The translations under genes and the position numbers were made by a program. From contig JABXJT010000141.1 in assembly GCA_013375455.1 (NCBI GenBank), positions 1 to 7,593 of the forward strand: 7,593 nt of DNA, in the 5' to 3' direction. This DNA comes from Candidatus Helarchaeota archaeon. GTDB taxonomy: Archaea > Asgardarchaeota > Lokiarchaeia > Helarchaeales > HEL-GB-A. The notes beneath the pieces are model-generated. The model was not told where the DNA came from. It was given only the letters and a program-made list of their open reading frames with translations, and ran no database searches. Below, piece after piece: positions 1 to 6,295 of this stretch (within the stretch, counting starts at the first letter, position 1; the number at the start of each line of letters is the position of its first letter).

Positions 1-59
1 AATTCCATTTCGGGGCGAAAAACCGTTCTCAAGCAAATATCCGAACGTTACAGGTGTTT

Positions 60-296
60 AAACATAAAGTAAAACCCGGTCGCTCCAGAGGCGTGACTTT
101 CCGTAGTCCCTACGGTAGGATGGTAATTTCGAATGATTGTAATTCGAAATTCCTAAATTATTATTGGAGTCGGTACTATAAAAGCAAGAGAGATACCTGA
201 AAGTAATACATGTAGCAAAAGGAAAAATGCTAACATTCAACTGAGATACACTGTACTCTTGATCCATCCACTCCCTAAAGGGAGTGGCTTTCAATT
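60..296 (+). mobile_element. candidate right end of an IS200/IS605 (TnpB-type) element, partial
   Basis: No convincing protein is encoded here, but the stretch is rich in perfect or near-perfect hairpins. The last is an 8-bp stem CCACTCCC/GGGAGTGG with loop TAAA at 268-287, followed directly by CTTTCAATT. Elements of the IS200/IS605 family end in subterminal hairpins next to a short cleavage sequence, and TCAA (291-294) would fit that role; this is family knowledge. The internal hairpin CCGTAG-TCC-CTACGG resembles structured sequence I associate with the 3' regions of archaeal tnpB elements, from memory only. The tnpB gene itself would lie upstream of position 1. No transposase fragment can be recognised in the first 60 bases in any frame, so this may be a decayed or non-autonomous copy. 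It could instead be an unrelated structured RNA or a terminator for the facing tyrS gene. Confidence 0.4.
79..287 (+). ncRNA. candidate omega-RNA-like structured transcript
   Basis: Four stem-loops lie in order on this strand. The first, 79-97, pairs GTCGCTCC with GGCGTGAC around loop AGA, with one mismatch and one wobble. The second, 101-115, is CCGTAG-TCC-CTACGG. The third, 125-151, is a perfect 10-bp stem AATTTCGAAT/ATTCGAAATT with a 7-nt loop. The fourth, 268-287, is a perfect 8-bp stem with loop TAAA. Three back-to-back hairpins plus a terminal one suit a folded RNA rather than coding sequence. TnpB guide RNAs are made from the right ends of IS200/IS605 elements and carry their guide just past the element end, here about position 296 onward. 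Assignment to that class is inference; the hairpins are visible. Confidence 0.3.
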
Positions 297-330
297 AAGG
301 TAAAGATCAGCTATTAGATTATATAACCCT

Positions 331-1449
331 TTAAGATTTCTTCTTGATTGATTGATACTTTTTATACTCTTTCTTAACGAATTCAGCAAGGTCGCTTGCC
401 TTTCTATTTTTCGTGAAATGAAGCCTGACGGGTTCAATCAACTGGTTTAAATAGTTACTAACTGCAGGTTTCAGATCGGGAGGAGAGAGTTTCCCTGCGT
501 GGTAATCTTTCTCTAAATCAGAGTATGAATGATATTCTATATCGCCCCCATATTTTTCCGGGCGTTCGACGCGAACAACGTCGATCAATTCAAAGATGAT
601 GCTCTTGCAGTAATCCAAGACGGGATTTTCATCAACCTCCTTGGGGGGACAGTAGGCCTTCTTGATTTTACGGTCGATATCTTCAAGAGAGTCCAGCATG
701 AAAATGGCAGAGTCGGGGTTTGATTTCGACATTTTCAGCGCGATCGCGCGATCCACGCCGGCAAGGTCCGTCTGAGGAGGTTTGGTTAGCCCCATGAGCA
801 TGTGATGATGGAGCGCTATGGGTTTCGGCCTGTTCAGTTTCTTCGCGACCTCCCTAGCAAGCACGTTCACTTTTCGCTGGTCTAAACCTAACTGACAGAT
901 GTCCACATTGAGGTAGAAAATATCTGCCGCTTGCATGAGTGGGTAAAGAATTTGGGAAGCTAGTAAAGCATCAGAGTCAGCTCGTCCCATTATTTGGGTG
1001 CAGCGCCTGACTCTCGTCACTGTATTGGCCATTGATATCTTTAACACCAATTCCCAATAGTCTGGGTCTTTTACGATGTCCGATGCGTATTTAAACTCAA
1101 CATTGCTGAGATCCATCTCGCAGGCTTTCCAGAGTTCGATAAAAAAATCGCCCACTTTCTTGATTACTTCTAAATCCCCGTTGAACTTCTGATTGGCGGC
1201 GGCGTGCCAATCAGCCACTAAAAATATAAATTTAATGCCGCCAGCTTTTGTTAATTTATTCACATTGATGGCTCTTAAAAGTCCCTGCGCAATATGAATG
1301 TTTCCAGAGGGTTCAAAGCCATCGTATGCAATAATTTCCTCGTCGTTCTCCATTTTCCACTGGATCATTTCTCGCAATTCTTTTTCCGTGATGATCTCTT
1401 CTCCAACTTCTTTCAGTAACGCGATTTTTTCATCAAGAGTCAGTGGCAT
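331..1449 (-). CDS. tyrS: tyrosyl-tRNA synthetase, archaeal/eukaryotic type
   Basis: A cytoplasmic class I aminoacyl-tRNA synthetase of 372 residues that charges tRNA-Tyr with tyrosine using ATP. The Rossmann-fold catalytic half carries the HIGH-type motif as HIAQ at 52-55, after the tyrosine-contacting segment AYDGFEPSG (Y42). The expected substrate residues of archaeal TyrRS are seen as Y169, Q173, D176 (YPLMQAADI) and Q191 (DQRK). The second ATP motif is a canonical KMSKS at 239-243, continuing NPDSAIFM. Residues about 250-372 match the helical C-terminal anticodon-binding part, including KYGG at 299-302 and a Lys-rich tail. The length suits the archaeal family, which lacks the bacterial S4 domain. 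The YPLMQ and DQRK signatures argue against the sister enzyme TrpRS. About 15 residues (224-238) are inserted ahead of KMSKS relative to plant-type enzymes as I remember them. The start is ATG at 1449 with only a weak GTGAG ahead of it; the gene sits 94 bp downstream of the pseudo-GTPase gene and has its own candidate promoter. Confidence 0.96.
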   Translation of the reverse strand: MPLTLDEKIALLKEVGEEIITEKELREMIQWKMENDEEIIAYDGFEPSGNIHIAQGLLRAINVNKLTKAGGIKFIFLVADWHAAANQKFNGDLEVIKKVGDFFIELWKACEMDLSNVEFKYASDIVKDPDYWELVLKISMANTVTRVRRCTQIMGRADSDALLASQILYPLMQAADIFYLNVDICQLGLDQRKVNVLAREVAKKLNRPKPIALHHHMLMGLTKPPQTDLAGVDRAIALKMSKSNPDSAIFMLDSLEDIDRKIKKAYCPPKEVDENPVLDYCKSIIFELIDVVRVERPEKYGGDIEYHSYSDLEKDYHAGKLSPPDLKPAVSNYLNQLIEPVRLHFTKNRKASDLAEFVKKEYKKYQSIKKKS

Positions 1450-1498
1450 CTCACAATCAACTCGAACTTTAGTAAATGAGGCAATTTGATTTTTTGTT

Positions 1499-1515
1499 AT
1501 TTATTATATTTTGAA
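1499..1515 (-). promoter_or_regulatory. candidate TATA box for tyrS
   Basis: Read on the minus strand, the gap ahead of tyrS contains AAAATATAATAAATAAC. It is centred about 55 bases before the ATG at 1449. An archaeal start site about 26 bases downstream would give a leader of roughly 30 nt. The placement directly after a T-run terminator of the upstream gene supports independent transcription. Identified by composition and position only. Confidence 0.4.
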
Positions 1516-1530
1516 CCAAAAAAAGGGATG
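1514..1530 (-). terminator. candidate T-run terminator of the pseudo-GTPase gene
   Basis: On the minus strand, about 20 bases after the TAG stop at 1544, the sequence reads CCCTTTTTTTGG with seven consecutive T. Archaeal transcription commonly ends at such T-rich tracts without a required hairpin. It lies before the candidate tyrS TATA box, which fits separate transcription units. Confidence 0.4.
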
Positions 1531-1543
1531 GGTTAAAACTTTT

Positions 1544-2698
1544 CTATTCGCCCATCATAATCCGCTTCAAGCGTTCCAATTCTCTGAGCATGTCGTCGCG
1601 TAGGTGGGTTAGCGTGGGGGCGGGCACGTTGTTTGGGAGAGCTTGCGCGGTTCTTCGAGCAACTGGATTCGTGCATTTCTTTTTCGAATAGCATCTATGC
1701 CCTTTCATTTGATTCCAAACGTGTTTAGGAAGAACTCCATGTTTAACAGCATAGATTTTTGAGAGAATGAGGAGCTGTTTCTTGGACAAGGCCTCGCTGG
1801 ACCATCCAGCCGAGCGTTGCACGATGCACAGCGATTGACCATGAGAAAAGCAAGGGTTTTTACAGTCAAAACAGTTCTTCGGAATGAATATGACACTTCC
1901 ATTCCTCAAGCTGATTTTGAATCTTCCAATTTCGTTTTCAACTATGGCGAGTAAGTGATCCTCATCGATTTCACCGCCCATGGATTCGATGATCTCATAA
2001 TACAGCTCCAACTGACGCATCAGGGCGGTTTCATCCATTTGAGAGCCGTCATAATTGAAGCCGAGAGAGTGAATGTTCCAATTTCTTATTGCAGTTAGTT
2101 GGTCCTCTAAAAAATTAAAAAATATGGCAGCAGTATCATCCTGCTCCGAGTTAATGAAACGCCATGGAAAATCGTCATCTAACAATAAAGTTAATTGCAC
2201 GGCCCAATTTAAATCATGACGATGGTAGAGCAAGGTCTGCCCTACGAGGGGGTACAAATCCTGAGGCTGTTTGATAACAGTGATAGGACTAGTGAGACCT
2301 CTATTTCTCAATTGCTCGGATTGATCCTTCAGAGTTTTGGCAAATTGAGAAGAACAGCGAATGACAAAGTGGACAGGAATCTGACCACAATTGCTTAATA
2401 ATTCCTGAATAAAAGGAGCTAACTCCAAATAGTGACCTTGATCGGTAATCAGGAGTATATGACTCGCGCCTCGATAATACAAAGGGCGGATATAGGAGAA
2501 CCGTTCTTGTGTAGCTGGGTTCCAAATCTGTAATTTTATTCTGCGATCATCGACTAAGACATTCGTGATTCCAAAATCCACTCCAATGACGTATCGGTGA
2601 TGATCTCCAAAATGTTTAACCGAACCCAAGATAAAATCTTTCTGATTTTCCTGGCTTCCCAGTACCAATACTTTAAATAAATAGTCGTATTCACTCAT
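1544..2698 (-). CDS. Rab-like pseudo-GTPase with Cys-rich C-terminal extension
   Basis: A 384-residue protein whose first ~115 residues align by eye with Rab small GTPases. It starts YDYLFKVLVLG and keeps the Rab family segments IGVDF (38-42), KLQIW (55-59), RFSYI (66-70) and YYRGA (74-78). Nucleotide-binding motifs are lost. The P-loop GxxxxGKS/T is GSQENQKD (14-21), keeping only G14 and K20. The switch I Thr before IGVDF is V37. The switch II WDTAGQE is WNPATQE (59-65), losing the Mg-linked Asp and the Gly. The NKxD region is FVIRCSSQ, and no SAK motif is visible. GTP binding is therefore unlikely; a scaffold or partner-binding role is inferred. Residues about 160-384 match no family I recognise. 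They include CFDCKNPCFSHGQSLC (C276, C279, C283, C291) and a second pair C336/C342, possibly binding zinc or an Fe-S cluster, and end in a charged helix (366-381). The ORF is intact, so this is not a decayed pseudogene. ATG at 2698 follows the purine-rich GAGAAGAAA. Confidence 0.85.
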   Translation of the reverse strand: MSEYDYLFKVLVLGSQENQKDFILGSVKHFGDHHRYVIGVDFGITNVLVDDRRIKLQIWNPATQERFSYIRPLYYRGASHILLITDQGHYLELAPFIQELLSNCGQIPVHFVIRCSSQFAKTLKDQSEQLRNRGLTSPITVIKQPQDLYPLVGQTLLYHRHDLNWAVQLTLLLDDDFPWRFINSEQDDTAAIFFNFLEDQLTAIRNWNIHSLGFNYDGSQMDETALMRQLELYYEIIESMGGEIDEDHLLAIVENEIGRFKISLRNGSVIFIPKNCFDCKNPCFSHGQSLCIVQRSAGWSSEALSKKQLLILSKIYAVKHGVLPKHVWNQMKGHRCYSKKKCTNPVARRTAQALPNNVPAPTLTHLRDDMLRELERLKRIMMGE

Positions 2699-2744
2699 TT
2701 TCTTCTCAATACGGATCCTTTCTCGTATTCTTAAGTTGATAGTC

Positions 2745-2757
2745 CTTCTTATACCTT
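2745..2757 (-). promoter_or_regulatory. candidate TATA box of the pseudo-GTPase gene
   Basis: On the minus strand the sequence AAAGGTATAAGAAGG lies about 50 bases before the ATG at 2698, an expected distance for an archaeal promoter with a ~25-nt leader. Judged by position and AT content only; no BRE is clearly recognisable. Confidence 0.35.
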
Positions 2758-2776
2758 TGGAAATTTTACTCTCCTT

Positions 2777-2794
2777 AAATTAAAAGAGAAAGGG
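2777..2794 (-). terminator. candidate pyrimidine-rich terminator of the acyl-CoA ligase gene
   Basis: About 50 bases after the ligase TAG stop, the minus strand reads CCCTTTCTCTTTTAATTT. This resembles T-rich archaeal termination tracts and lies upstream of the candidate promoter of the next gene. No strong hairpin is seen. Confidence 0.3.
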
Positions 2795-2840
2795 TAACTG
2801 TCATGAAGAATGCATTGAGTTAGTTAAGTGATGTTAGATA

Positions 2841-4433
2841 CTAATGAACCTGTCTTTCTTTATCCTTCCAGAACGGTTCGCGTAGTTTCCGTTTCAGTAT
2901 TTTCCCTTGGGGCGATTTGGGCAATTTCCGTTTGAAAATGATTCTTTTAGGAGCCTTATAATTGGCGATTTTGGATTTGACGTGGTTAATGATCTCATCT
3001 TCAGTAACGTCAATCCCCGAGATGATCTTGGACCGGAGGCATACGACAGCGCAAACGGCTTCACCCCATTGATCATCAGGGATCCCGATTACAGCACACT
3101 CGAGGACATCAGGATGGGATAAAATGGCATCCTCTACTTCAATGGGGTAGATATTTTCGCCGCCGGACACGATCATATCCTTTCCGCGACCGGTTATATA
3201 GATGTAGCCCTCCACATCCATCTTTCCTAAATCGCCGGTGTGGAGCCACCCGTCCCTTAGAGTTTGAGCCGTTTTGTCTGGCAGTTCCCAGTAGCCCTGC
3301 ATTATGTTGGCCCCCCGTGCAACGATTTCGCCTACCTGGCCTCGTGGAAGTTCGTTACCTTCATAATCGACAACTTTCACCTCAACGCCCGGGACGGCTT
3401 GACCTGCAGAGAAGAGTAAAAGTCGATTCGTTCGAGCTTTCGCATGATCAAGCGCGCTCATGATTGTCAGGACAGGGCTGGCTTCGGTTTGTCCAAAGAC
3501 TTGTGTGAAATCACAATTGGGAAATTTTTCAAGAGCCTTGCCGAGAATGGAGGGAGTAATGGGGGCCGCCCCATAGATTATGGTTCTTAGGCTGCGTAAA
3601 TCATACTTTGGGAGCTGATGGCTCTCGATAAATCGTTTCAGCGTGGTCGGTACCATGGCAACGAAAGTGACTTTCTCTCTTTCTATTGTTTCGAGAGTAT
3701 CGGTAACACCGAATTGCTCCTGGGTTATAAAGGTTATCCCAGCGAACATGCTACAGATGGCTAGGAAGAAGCCAGCTCCGTGAAAGAGGGGGAGAGCCGT
3801 AAGCATTTTATTTTTAAGTTGTTCATCTAGGAAGGATTCCTTGAACTCCTGCGAGCCTTGCACCAGCATTTGTCCCGCCATTGCAATCATGGAGGTGATA
3901 TTGGTGTGACTAATCATGACTCCCTTTGGGTAACCCGTCGTCCCACCGGTAAAAATAAGAAAAGCAGTTGAGCGTTTGGAAAATTTTGGCCGTCGTTGAG
4001 GTTCAGGGCTTTCATGAAACATGGATTGGAATTCATCTGTAGAAAAGTAATGTTCTACAGTCGAATTTTTTTGTTTAAACAGCTTAATTTGGTCCTCAAA
4101 TTCAGGTTGGTATAAAAAGAAACGAGGTTTGCTGTAATTGATGCAATAGACAAGTTCCTTATTAGACATAAAATAATTGAAAGGGGTTGTGACCCCACCA
4201 ACGAAGGGAAAGGCGTAATAGGAGTAATGATATTCTAGACAATTCTGGAGTAAGAGCGCCACGCGATCTCCTGGCTGAAGCCCGAGTTTCAGGAAATTTT
4301 GACCGATGTTATTTACTTCATCCCAGAATTGCGAAAATGAAATACGTTTATCCTTAAAAATTAGTCCAATTTCATCGGGATAACTTTGGGCGGAGCCCCG
4401 CGGAATAGTACCCATTTTCATAGTATTTGCCAC
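2841..4433 (-). CDS. AMP-forming acyl-CoA ligase (long-chain fatty-acid-CoA ligase-like)
   Basis: A 530-residue ANL-superfamily enzyme that activates a carboxylic acid with ATP to an acyl-AMP and then transfers it to CoA. All core motifs are present: phosphate loop FTGGTTGYPKG (161-171), GAAP (288-291), FGQTE (313-317), GWLHTGDLG (395-403), TGRGKDMIVSGGENIYP (414-430) with the hinge region, and the C-terminal PQGK with the adenylation lysine K511. The length is normal and no signal peptide or membrane segment is seen, so it should be cytosolic. Overall likeness is to FadD-type fatty acyl-CoA ligases, but the exact acid (medium, long, branched or aromatic) cannot be read from the motifs. The furthest start is GTG at 4433; in-frame ATGs at 4421 (M5) and 4415 (M7) are alternatives. 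The ATG at 4421 lies about 26 bases from a TATA-like box, so a leaderless start there is possible. The next gene on this strand begins 142 bp downstream. Confidence 0.92.
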   Translation of the reverse strand: MANTMKMGTIPRGSAQSYPDEIGLIFKDKRISFSQFWDEVNNIGQNFLKLGLQPGDRVALLLQNCLEYHYSYYAFPFVGGVTTPFNYFMSNKELVYCINYSKPRFFLYQPEFEDQIKLFKQKNSTVEHYFSTDEFQSMFHESPEPQRRPKFSKRSTAFLIFTGGTTGYPKGVMISHTNITSMIAMAGQMLVQGSQEFKESFLDEQLKNKMLTALPLFHGAGFFLAICSMFAGITFITQEQFGVTDTLETIEREKVTFVAMVPTTLKRFIESHQLPKYDLRSLRTIIYGAAPITPSILGKALEKFPNCDFTQVFGQTEASPVLTIMSALDHAKARTNRLLLFSAGQAVPGVEVKVVDYEGNELPRGQVGEIVARGANIMQGYWELPDKTAQTLRDGWLHTGDLGKMDVEGYIYITGRGKDMIVSGGENIYPIEVEDAILSHPDVLECAVIGIPDDQWGEAVCAVVCLRSKIISGIDVTEDEIINHVKSKIANYKAPKRIIFKRKLPKSPQGKILKRKLREPFWKDKERQVH

Positions 4434-4440
4434 GTCATTT

Positions 4441-4455
4441 GGATTAATATATTTT
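4441..4455 (-). promoter_or_regulatory. candidate TATA box of the acyl-CoA ligase gene
   Basis: The minus strand reads AAAATATATTAATCC, centred near 4448. The usual ~26-base TATA-to-start distance places the transcript start near 4422, almost exactly at the in-frame ATG at 4421. No Shine-Dalgarno-like sequence precedes either the GTG at 4433 or the ATG at 4421. This suggests a leaderless mRNA starting at M5, an inference from spacing. Confidence 0.4.
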
Positions 4456-4540
4456 GATGTTTTCTACCGTTACTTTAATCGCGTAATCTCTTAACGAATA
4501 CTAGAATGACTATTTGAAAGTTCCTTAGCTGTAATCTGAT

Positions 4541-4573
4541 TTATTTTTGTATAAATAGCTGGGTATAACCGTA
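4541..4573 (+). repeat. dispersed intergenic repeat, copy A
   Basis: This copy matches copy C at 6098-6130 at 30 of 33 positions by hand alignment. The shared core is AAATAGCTGGGTATAACCGTA, with near-palindromic GGGTATAACC at its centre. It lies in the 295-bp gap between the reductase stop and the acyl-CoA ligase start. The rest of that gap holds a small hairpin and otherwise nothing I can name. Function unknown. Confidence 0.7.
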
Positions 4574-4627
4574 TTTGGTTTTTCCCTCCATATTCGCGTT
4601 GAGGAAGGGGAGTTGGTTGAGCGGTTC

Positions 4628-4643
4628 GGCGATTCATATCGCC
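4628..4643. other. small perfect hairpin between ligase and reductase genes
   Basis: GGCGAT-TCAT-ATCGCC forms a 6-bp stem with a 4-nt loop inside a locally GC-richer part (about 4580-4675) of an otherwise AT-rich gap. It is not followed by a T-run on the minus strand, so it is a poor terminator. It may be chance or part of a structured leader or remnant. Confidence 0.3.
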
Positions 4644-4728
4644 AATATCGCACGAATGTCCCTGCGTTCTTTCTCCATCTTATTAAGATAAATTAATTTG
4701 GTAATAGGATTATTCAAAGGATTTGTCC

Positions 4729-5946
4729 TTATCTCAATGCTTCTTGAATAAGATTCAATACTTTTACCATCAAATCTGGAGGAATCTCTTTAGATTCTCC
4801 AATAAGAGTATTTTTTAAAATATTCTGAGCTTCTGGATTTGTATTTAACAGATTGATTATTGCATTCACTGATTTCTCTAGGTCAGTCATGATTAAAGCT
4901 CGAAACGCCTTATGAGCTGAAAAAATTGAAGGAAATTTCTTTTTAGTATATTTTTTCTTATATATTTTTAATGAATTCTTTGAGAAATCCTCTTTTTCAT
5001 GAGCCTCAATGGCTGTTTCAGCCGCAAACTTACCAGTCCACATAGCAAAATAGATGCCCTCTCCAAGCCACGGGCTAACAAAGCCTGCACTATCTCCAAC
5101 TGCTATTAATCCATCAGTGAAAGTTTTTCCTTTGATACCACTAACAGGGACTGGATAATTTGATTTCCACTCAATTTTAGGATTGTCAAATTTATTCTTA
5201 ATTCCAACCCAATTTATGAATTTTCTCAAATAATCCATTGGATTTGCGTCTGTAAGTTTATGAATTCCTATTCCAACATTTACGAGATTACCAGATAAAG
5301 GAAAAACCCAGCCATACGCATTTGGAGCGATTTCATTTGATAGATAAAATTGGTTGTACTTGCTGTCCTTTTTTTCATTTTTCAAATTGTAATTAGAAAC
5401 AAACGCCACCGCGCATCTTCCAAGATCCTTTTTTACATCCCATTTATTTCTTAATCCTGCTTCTACAACGATTTTAGAACCAACCCCATCTGCGGCTATC
5501 GTGAGATTTGAAAAAAATTCTTTGATTTTCCCCTCATATTTTGCTTTGATCCCAATTACTTGTCTATTTTTAAAAATTAACTCATTTACTAATGTATTTT
5601 CCATCACTTCGGCTCCAGAATCTATTGCACCCTGACACAGATACTTATCAAATACTGATCTTTTAACATTCCACCCGTATAGTTCTCCTGGAACTTCCAA
5701 AACATACTCATTTCTATTAGGGGCAACTATAATGTTCCCCACAATTTCCTTCTCTGCTACCTTCTCTGGAGGAATATTGAAGTCCGTAAAAACTAATTTT
5801 GGCATGCTCCCTCCACAGGGTTTCTCGAAACGAGGTTCTAAACTATGCCTCTCAAGAACTAATGTTTTCAGCCCATTCTCGGCTGCAATTTTAGCTGCTA
5901 TCGACCCTGCAGGACCCGATCCTGAAACAATAATATCATATTTCAT
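4729..5946 (-). CDS. geranylgeranyl reductase family FAD-dependent oxidoreductase
   Basis: A 405-residue flavoprotein of the geranylgeranyl reductase family. In archaea, members saturate the isoprenoid chains of membrane lipids such as digeranylgeranylglycerophospholipid. The N-terminus has the dinucleotide fold GSGPAG (9-14) with an acidic residue, E32, ending the second strand. The family Cys motif appears as KPCGGS (C44). AADGVGS (151-157) and GDSAGFVSPWLGEGI (284-298) are the further FAD-binding segments, and NAYGWVFP (209-216) matches the family's YxWxFP substrate-site signature. There is no clear membrane segment. The start ATG at 5946 is preceded at good spacing by AAAGGGGAA. The gene is strikingly AT-rich: three hand-counted 60-base lines gave 22, 25 and 35% GC, against 53 and 58% in two lines of the ligase gene, hinting at a different history. 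The substrate could be membrane lipid, quinone side chain or another polyprenyl compound; no lipid-synthesis gene is adjacent to settle it. Confidence 0.88.
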   Translation of the reverse strand: MKYDIIVSGSGPAGSIAAKIAAENGLKTLVLERHSLEPRFEKPCGGSMPKLVFTDFNIPPEKVAEKEIVGNIIVAPNRNEYVLEVPGELYGWNVKRSVFDKYLCQGAIDSGAEVMENTLVNELIFKNRQVIGIKAKYEGKIKEFFSNLTIAADGVGSKIVVEAGLRNKWDVKKDLGRCAVAFVSNYNLKNEKKDSKYNQFYLSNEIAPNAYGWVFPLSGNLVNVGIGIHKLTDANPMDYLRKFINWVGIKNKFDNPKIEWKSNYPVPVSGIKGKTFTDGLIAVGDSAGFVSPWLGEGIYFAMWTGKFAAETAIEAHEKEDFSKNSLKIYKKKYTKKKFPSIFSAHKAFRALIMTDLEKSVNAIINLLNTNPEAQNILKNTLIGESKEIPPDLMVKVLNLIQEALR

Positions 5947-5953
5947 TCTAAAA

Positions 5954-5962
5954 TTCCCCTTT
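5954..5962 (-). promoter_or_regulatory. ribosome binding site of the reductase gene
   Basis: AAAGGGGAA on the minus strand ends about 8 bases before the ATG at 5946 and supports that start. It is a clearer purine box than those ahead of tyrS or the ligase. Confidence 0.55.
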
Positions 5963-6004
5963 AATAATTCTAGTAATCATATTCTGCAATTAGAACTATG
6001 GGTT

Positions 6005-6020
6005 TCTTTTAATAAAAATT
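6005..6020 (-). promoter_or_regulatory. candidate TATA box of the reductase gene
   Basis: The minus strand reads AATTTTTATTAAAAGAAA about 65 bases before the ATG, compatible with a ~40-nt leader that contains the ribosome binding site. The whole region is AT-rich, so the call is weak. Confidence 0.25.
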
Positions 6021-6041
6021 CAATCTCAAAGAAGTTGATAT

Positions 6042-6153
6042 TAGTTTATGTAAAAATGGCTGGGTATACCCGTAATCCAATAAACTTAATTTCAATCTTA
6101 TTTTTACATAAATAGCTGGGTAAAACCGTAACTCAATAAACTTTCTTTCAATC
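6042..6153 (+). repeat. tandem pair of 56-bp intergenic repeats (copies B and C)
   Basis: Positions 6042-6097 and 6098-6153 align without gaps at 43 of 56 positions by hand count. The best-kept parts are GCTGGGTA, CCGTAA, CAATAAACTT and TTTCAATC. Copy B has the perfect palindrome GGGTATACCC at 6062-6071; copy C has GGGTAAAACC. A further TTCAATCT at 6019-6026 may be the remnant tail of an earlier unit. The pair fills much of the ~300-bp gap between the divergent reductase and PKD genes. Two units are too few, and too adjacent, for a CRISPR array. Function unknown. Confidence 0.75.
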
Positions 6154-6210
6154 TCTTTTTAAAGTAAAGAAAAAGAGTTCATAGTTAATATTTACAAATA
6201 TCCTTTATTT

Positions 6211-6245
6211 TTAATTTATAAAAATATAAATAACAGTTTAAGGAG
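6211..6245 (+). promoter_or_regulatory. AT-rich promoter region and ribosome binding site of the PKD gene
   Basis: A TATA-like stretch, TTTATAAAAATATAAATAAC (6215-6234), is followed by AAGGAG at 6240-6245, a strong Shine-Dalgarno match. At normal spacing the next candidate starts are ATT at 6251, in frame with the PKD protein, and GTG at 6255, out of frame and stopped after five codons. No ATG, and no in-frame GTG or TTG, follows at usual distance, so the site does not cleanly set the start of the downstream gene. Confidence 0.45.
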
Positions 6246-6295
6246 TAAGTATTAGTGAGGGATTTAATCTGATTAAAAAACATTTTAAATTAATT

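Noticed and set aside
60..160. tRNA gene in the left spacer
   Set aside because: The hairpins do not form a cloverleaf, and there is no TTCGA-type T-loop or acceptor stem at the right spacing.
58..294. 78-residue minus-strand open frame in the left spacer
   Set aside because: It runs through all four hairpins, has no recognisable domain or ribosome site, and its composition is not protein-like. The hairpins explain the sequence better.
1544..2698. Pseudo-GTPase as a decayed pseudogene
   Set aside because: The frame is intact over 384 codons, with conserved Rab segments and an ordered Cys motif. Random decay would be expected to add stops or frameshifts.
4634..4678. 14-codon minus-strand frame MEKERRDIRAILAI
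   Set aside because: It is very short, lacks a ribosome site and overlaps a hairpin. It could be a remnant, but nothing supports a gene.
5732..6115. 127-residue plus-strand open frame over the reductase start
   Set aside because: It is antisense to the clearly conserved FAD-binding N-terminus of the reductase and runs into the repeat region, with no motif of its own.
6042..6153. CRISPR-like array
   Set aside because: Only two contiguous diverged units with no spacers between conserved repeats and no cas genes in view.
4541..6153. Shared operator controlling the acyl-CoA ligase and reductase genes
   Set aside because: Copies A and B/C do lie about 100-200 bp upstream of these two genes. However, copy D sits between convergent gene ends, so the family is not promoter-specific. 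Not excluded, but not supported.
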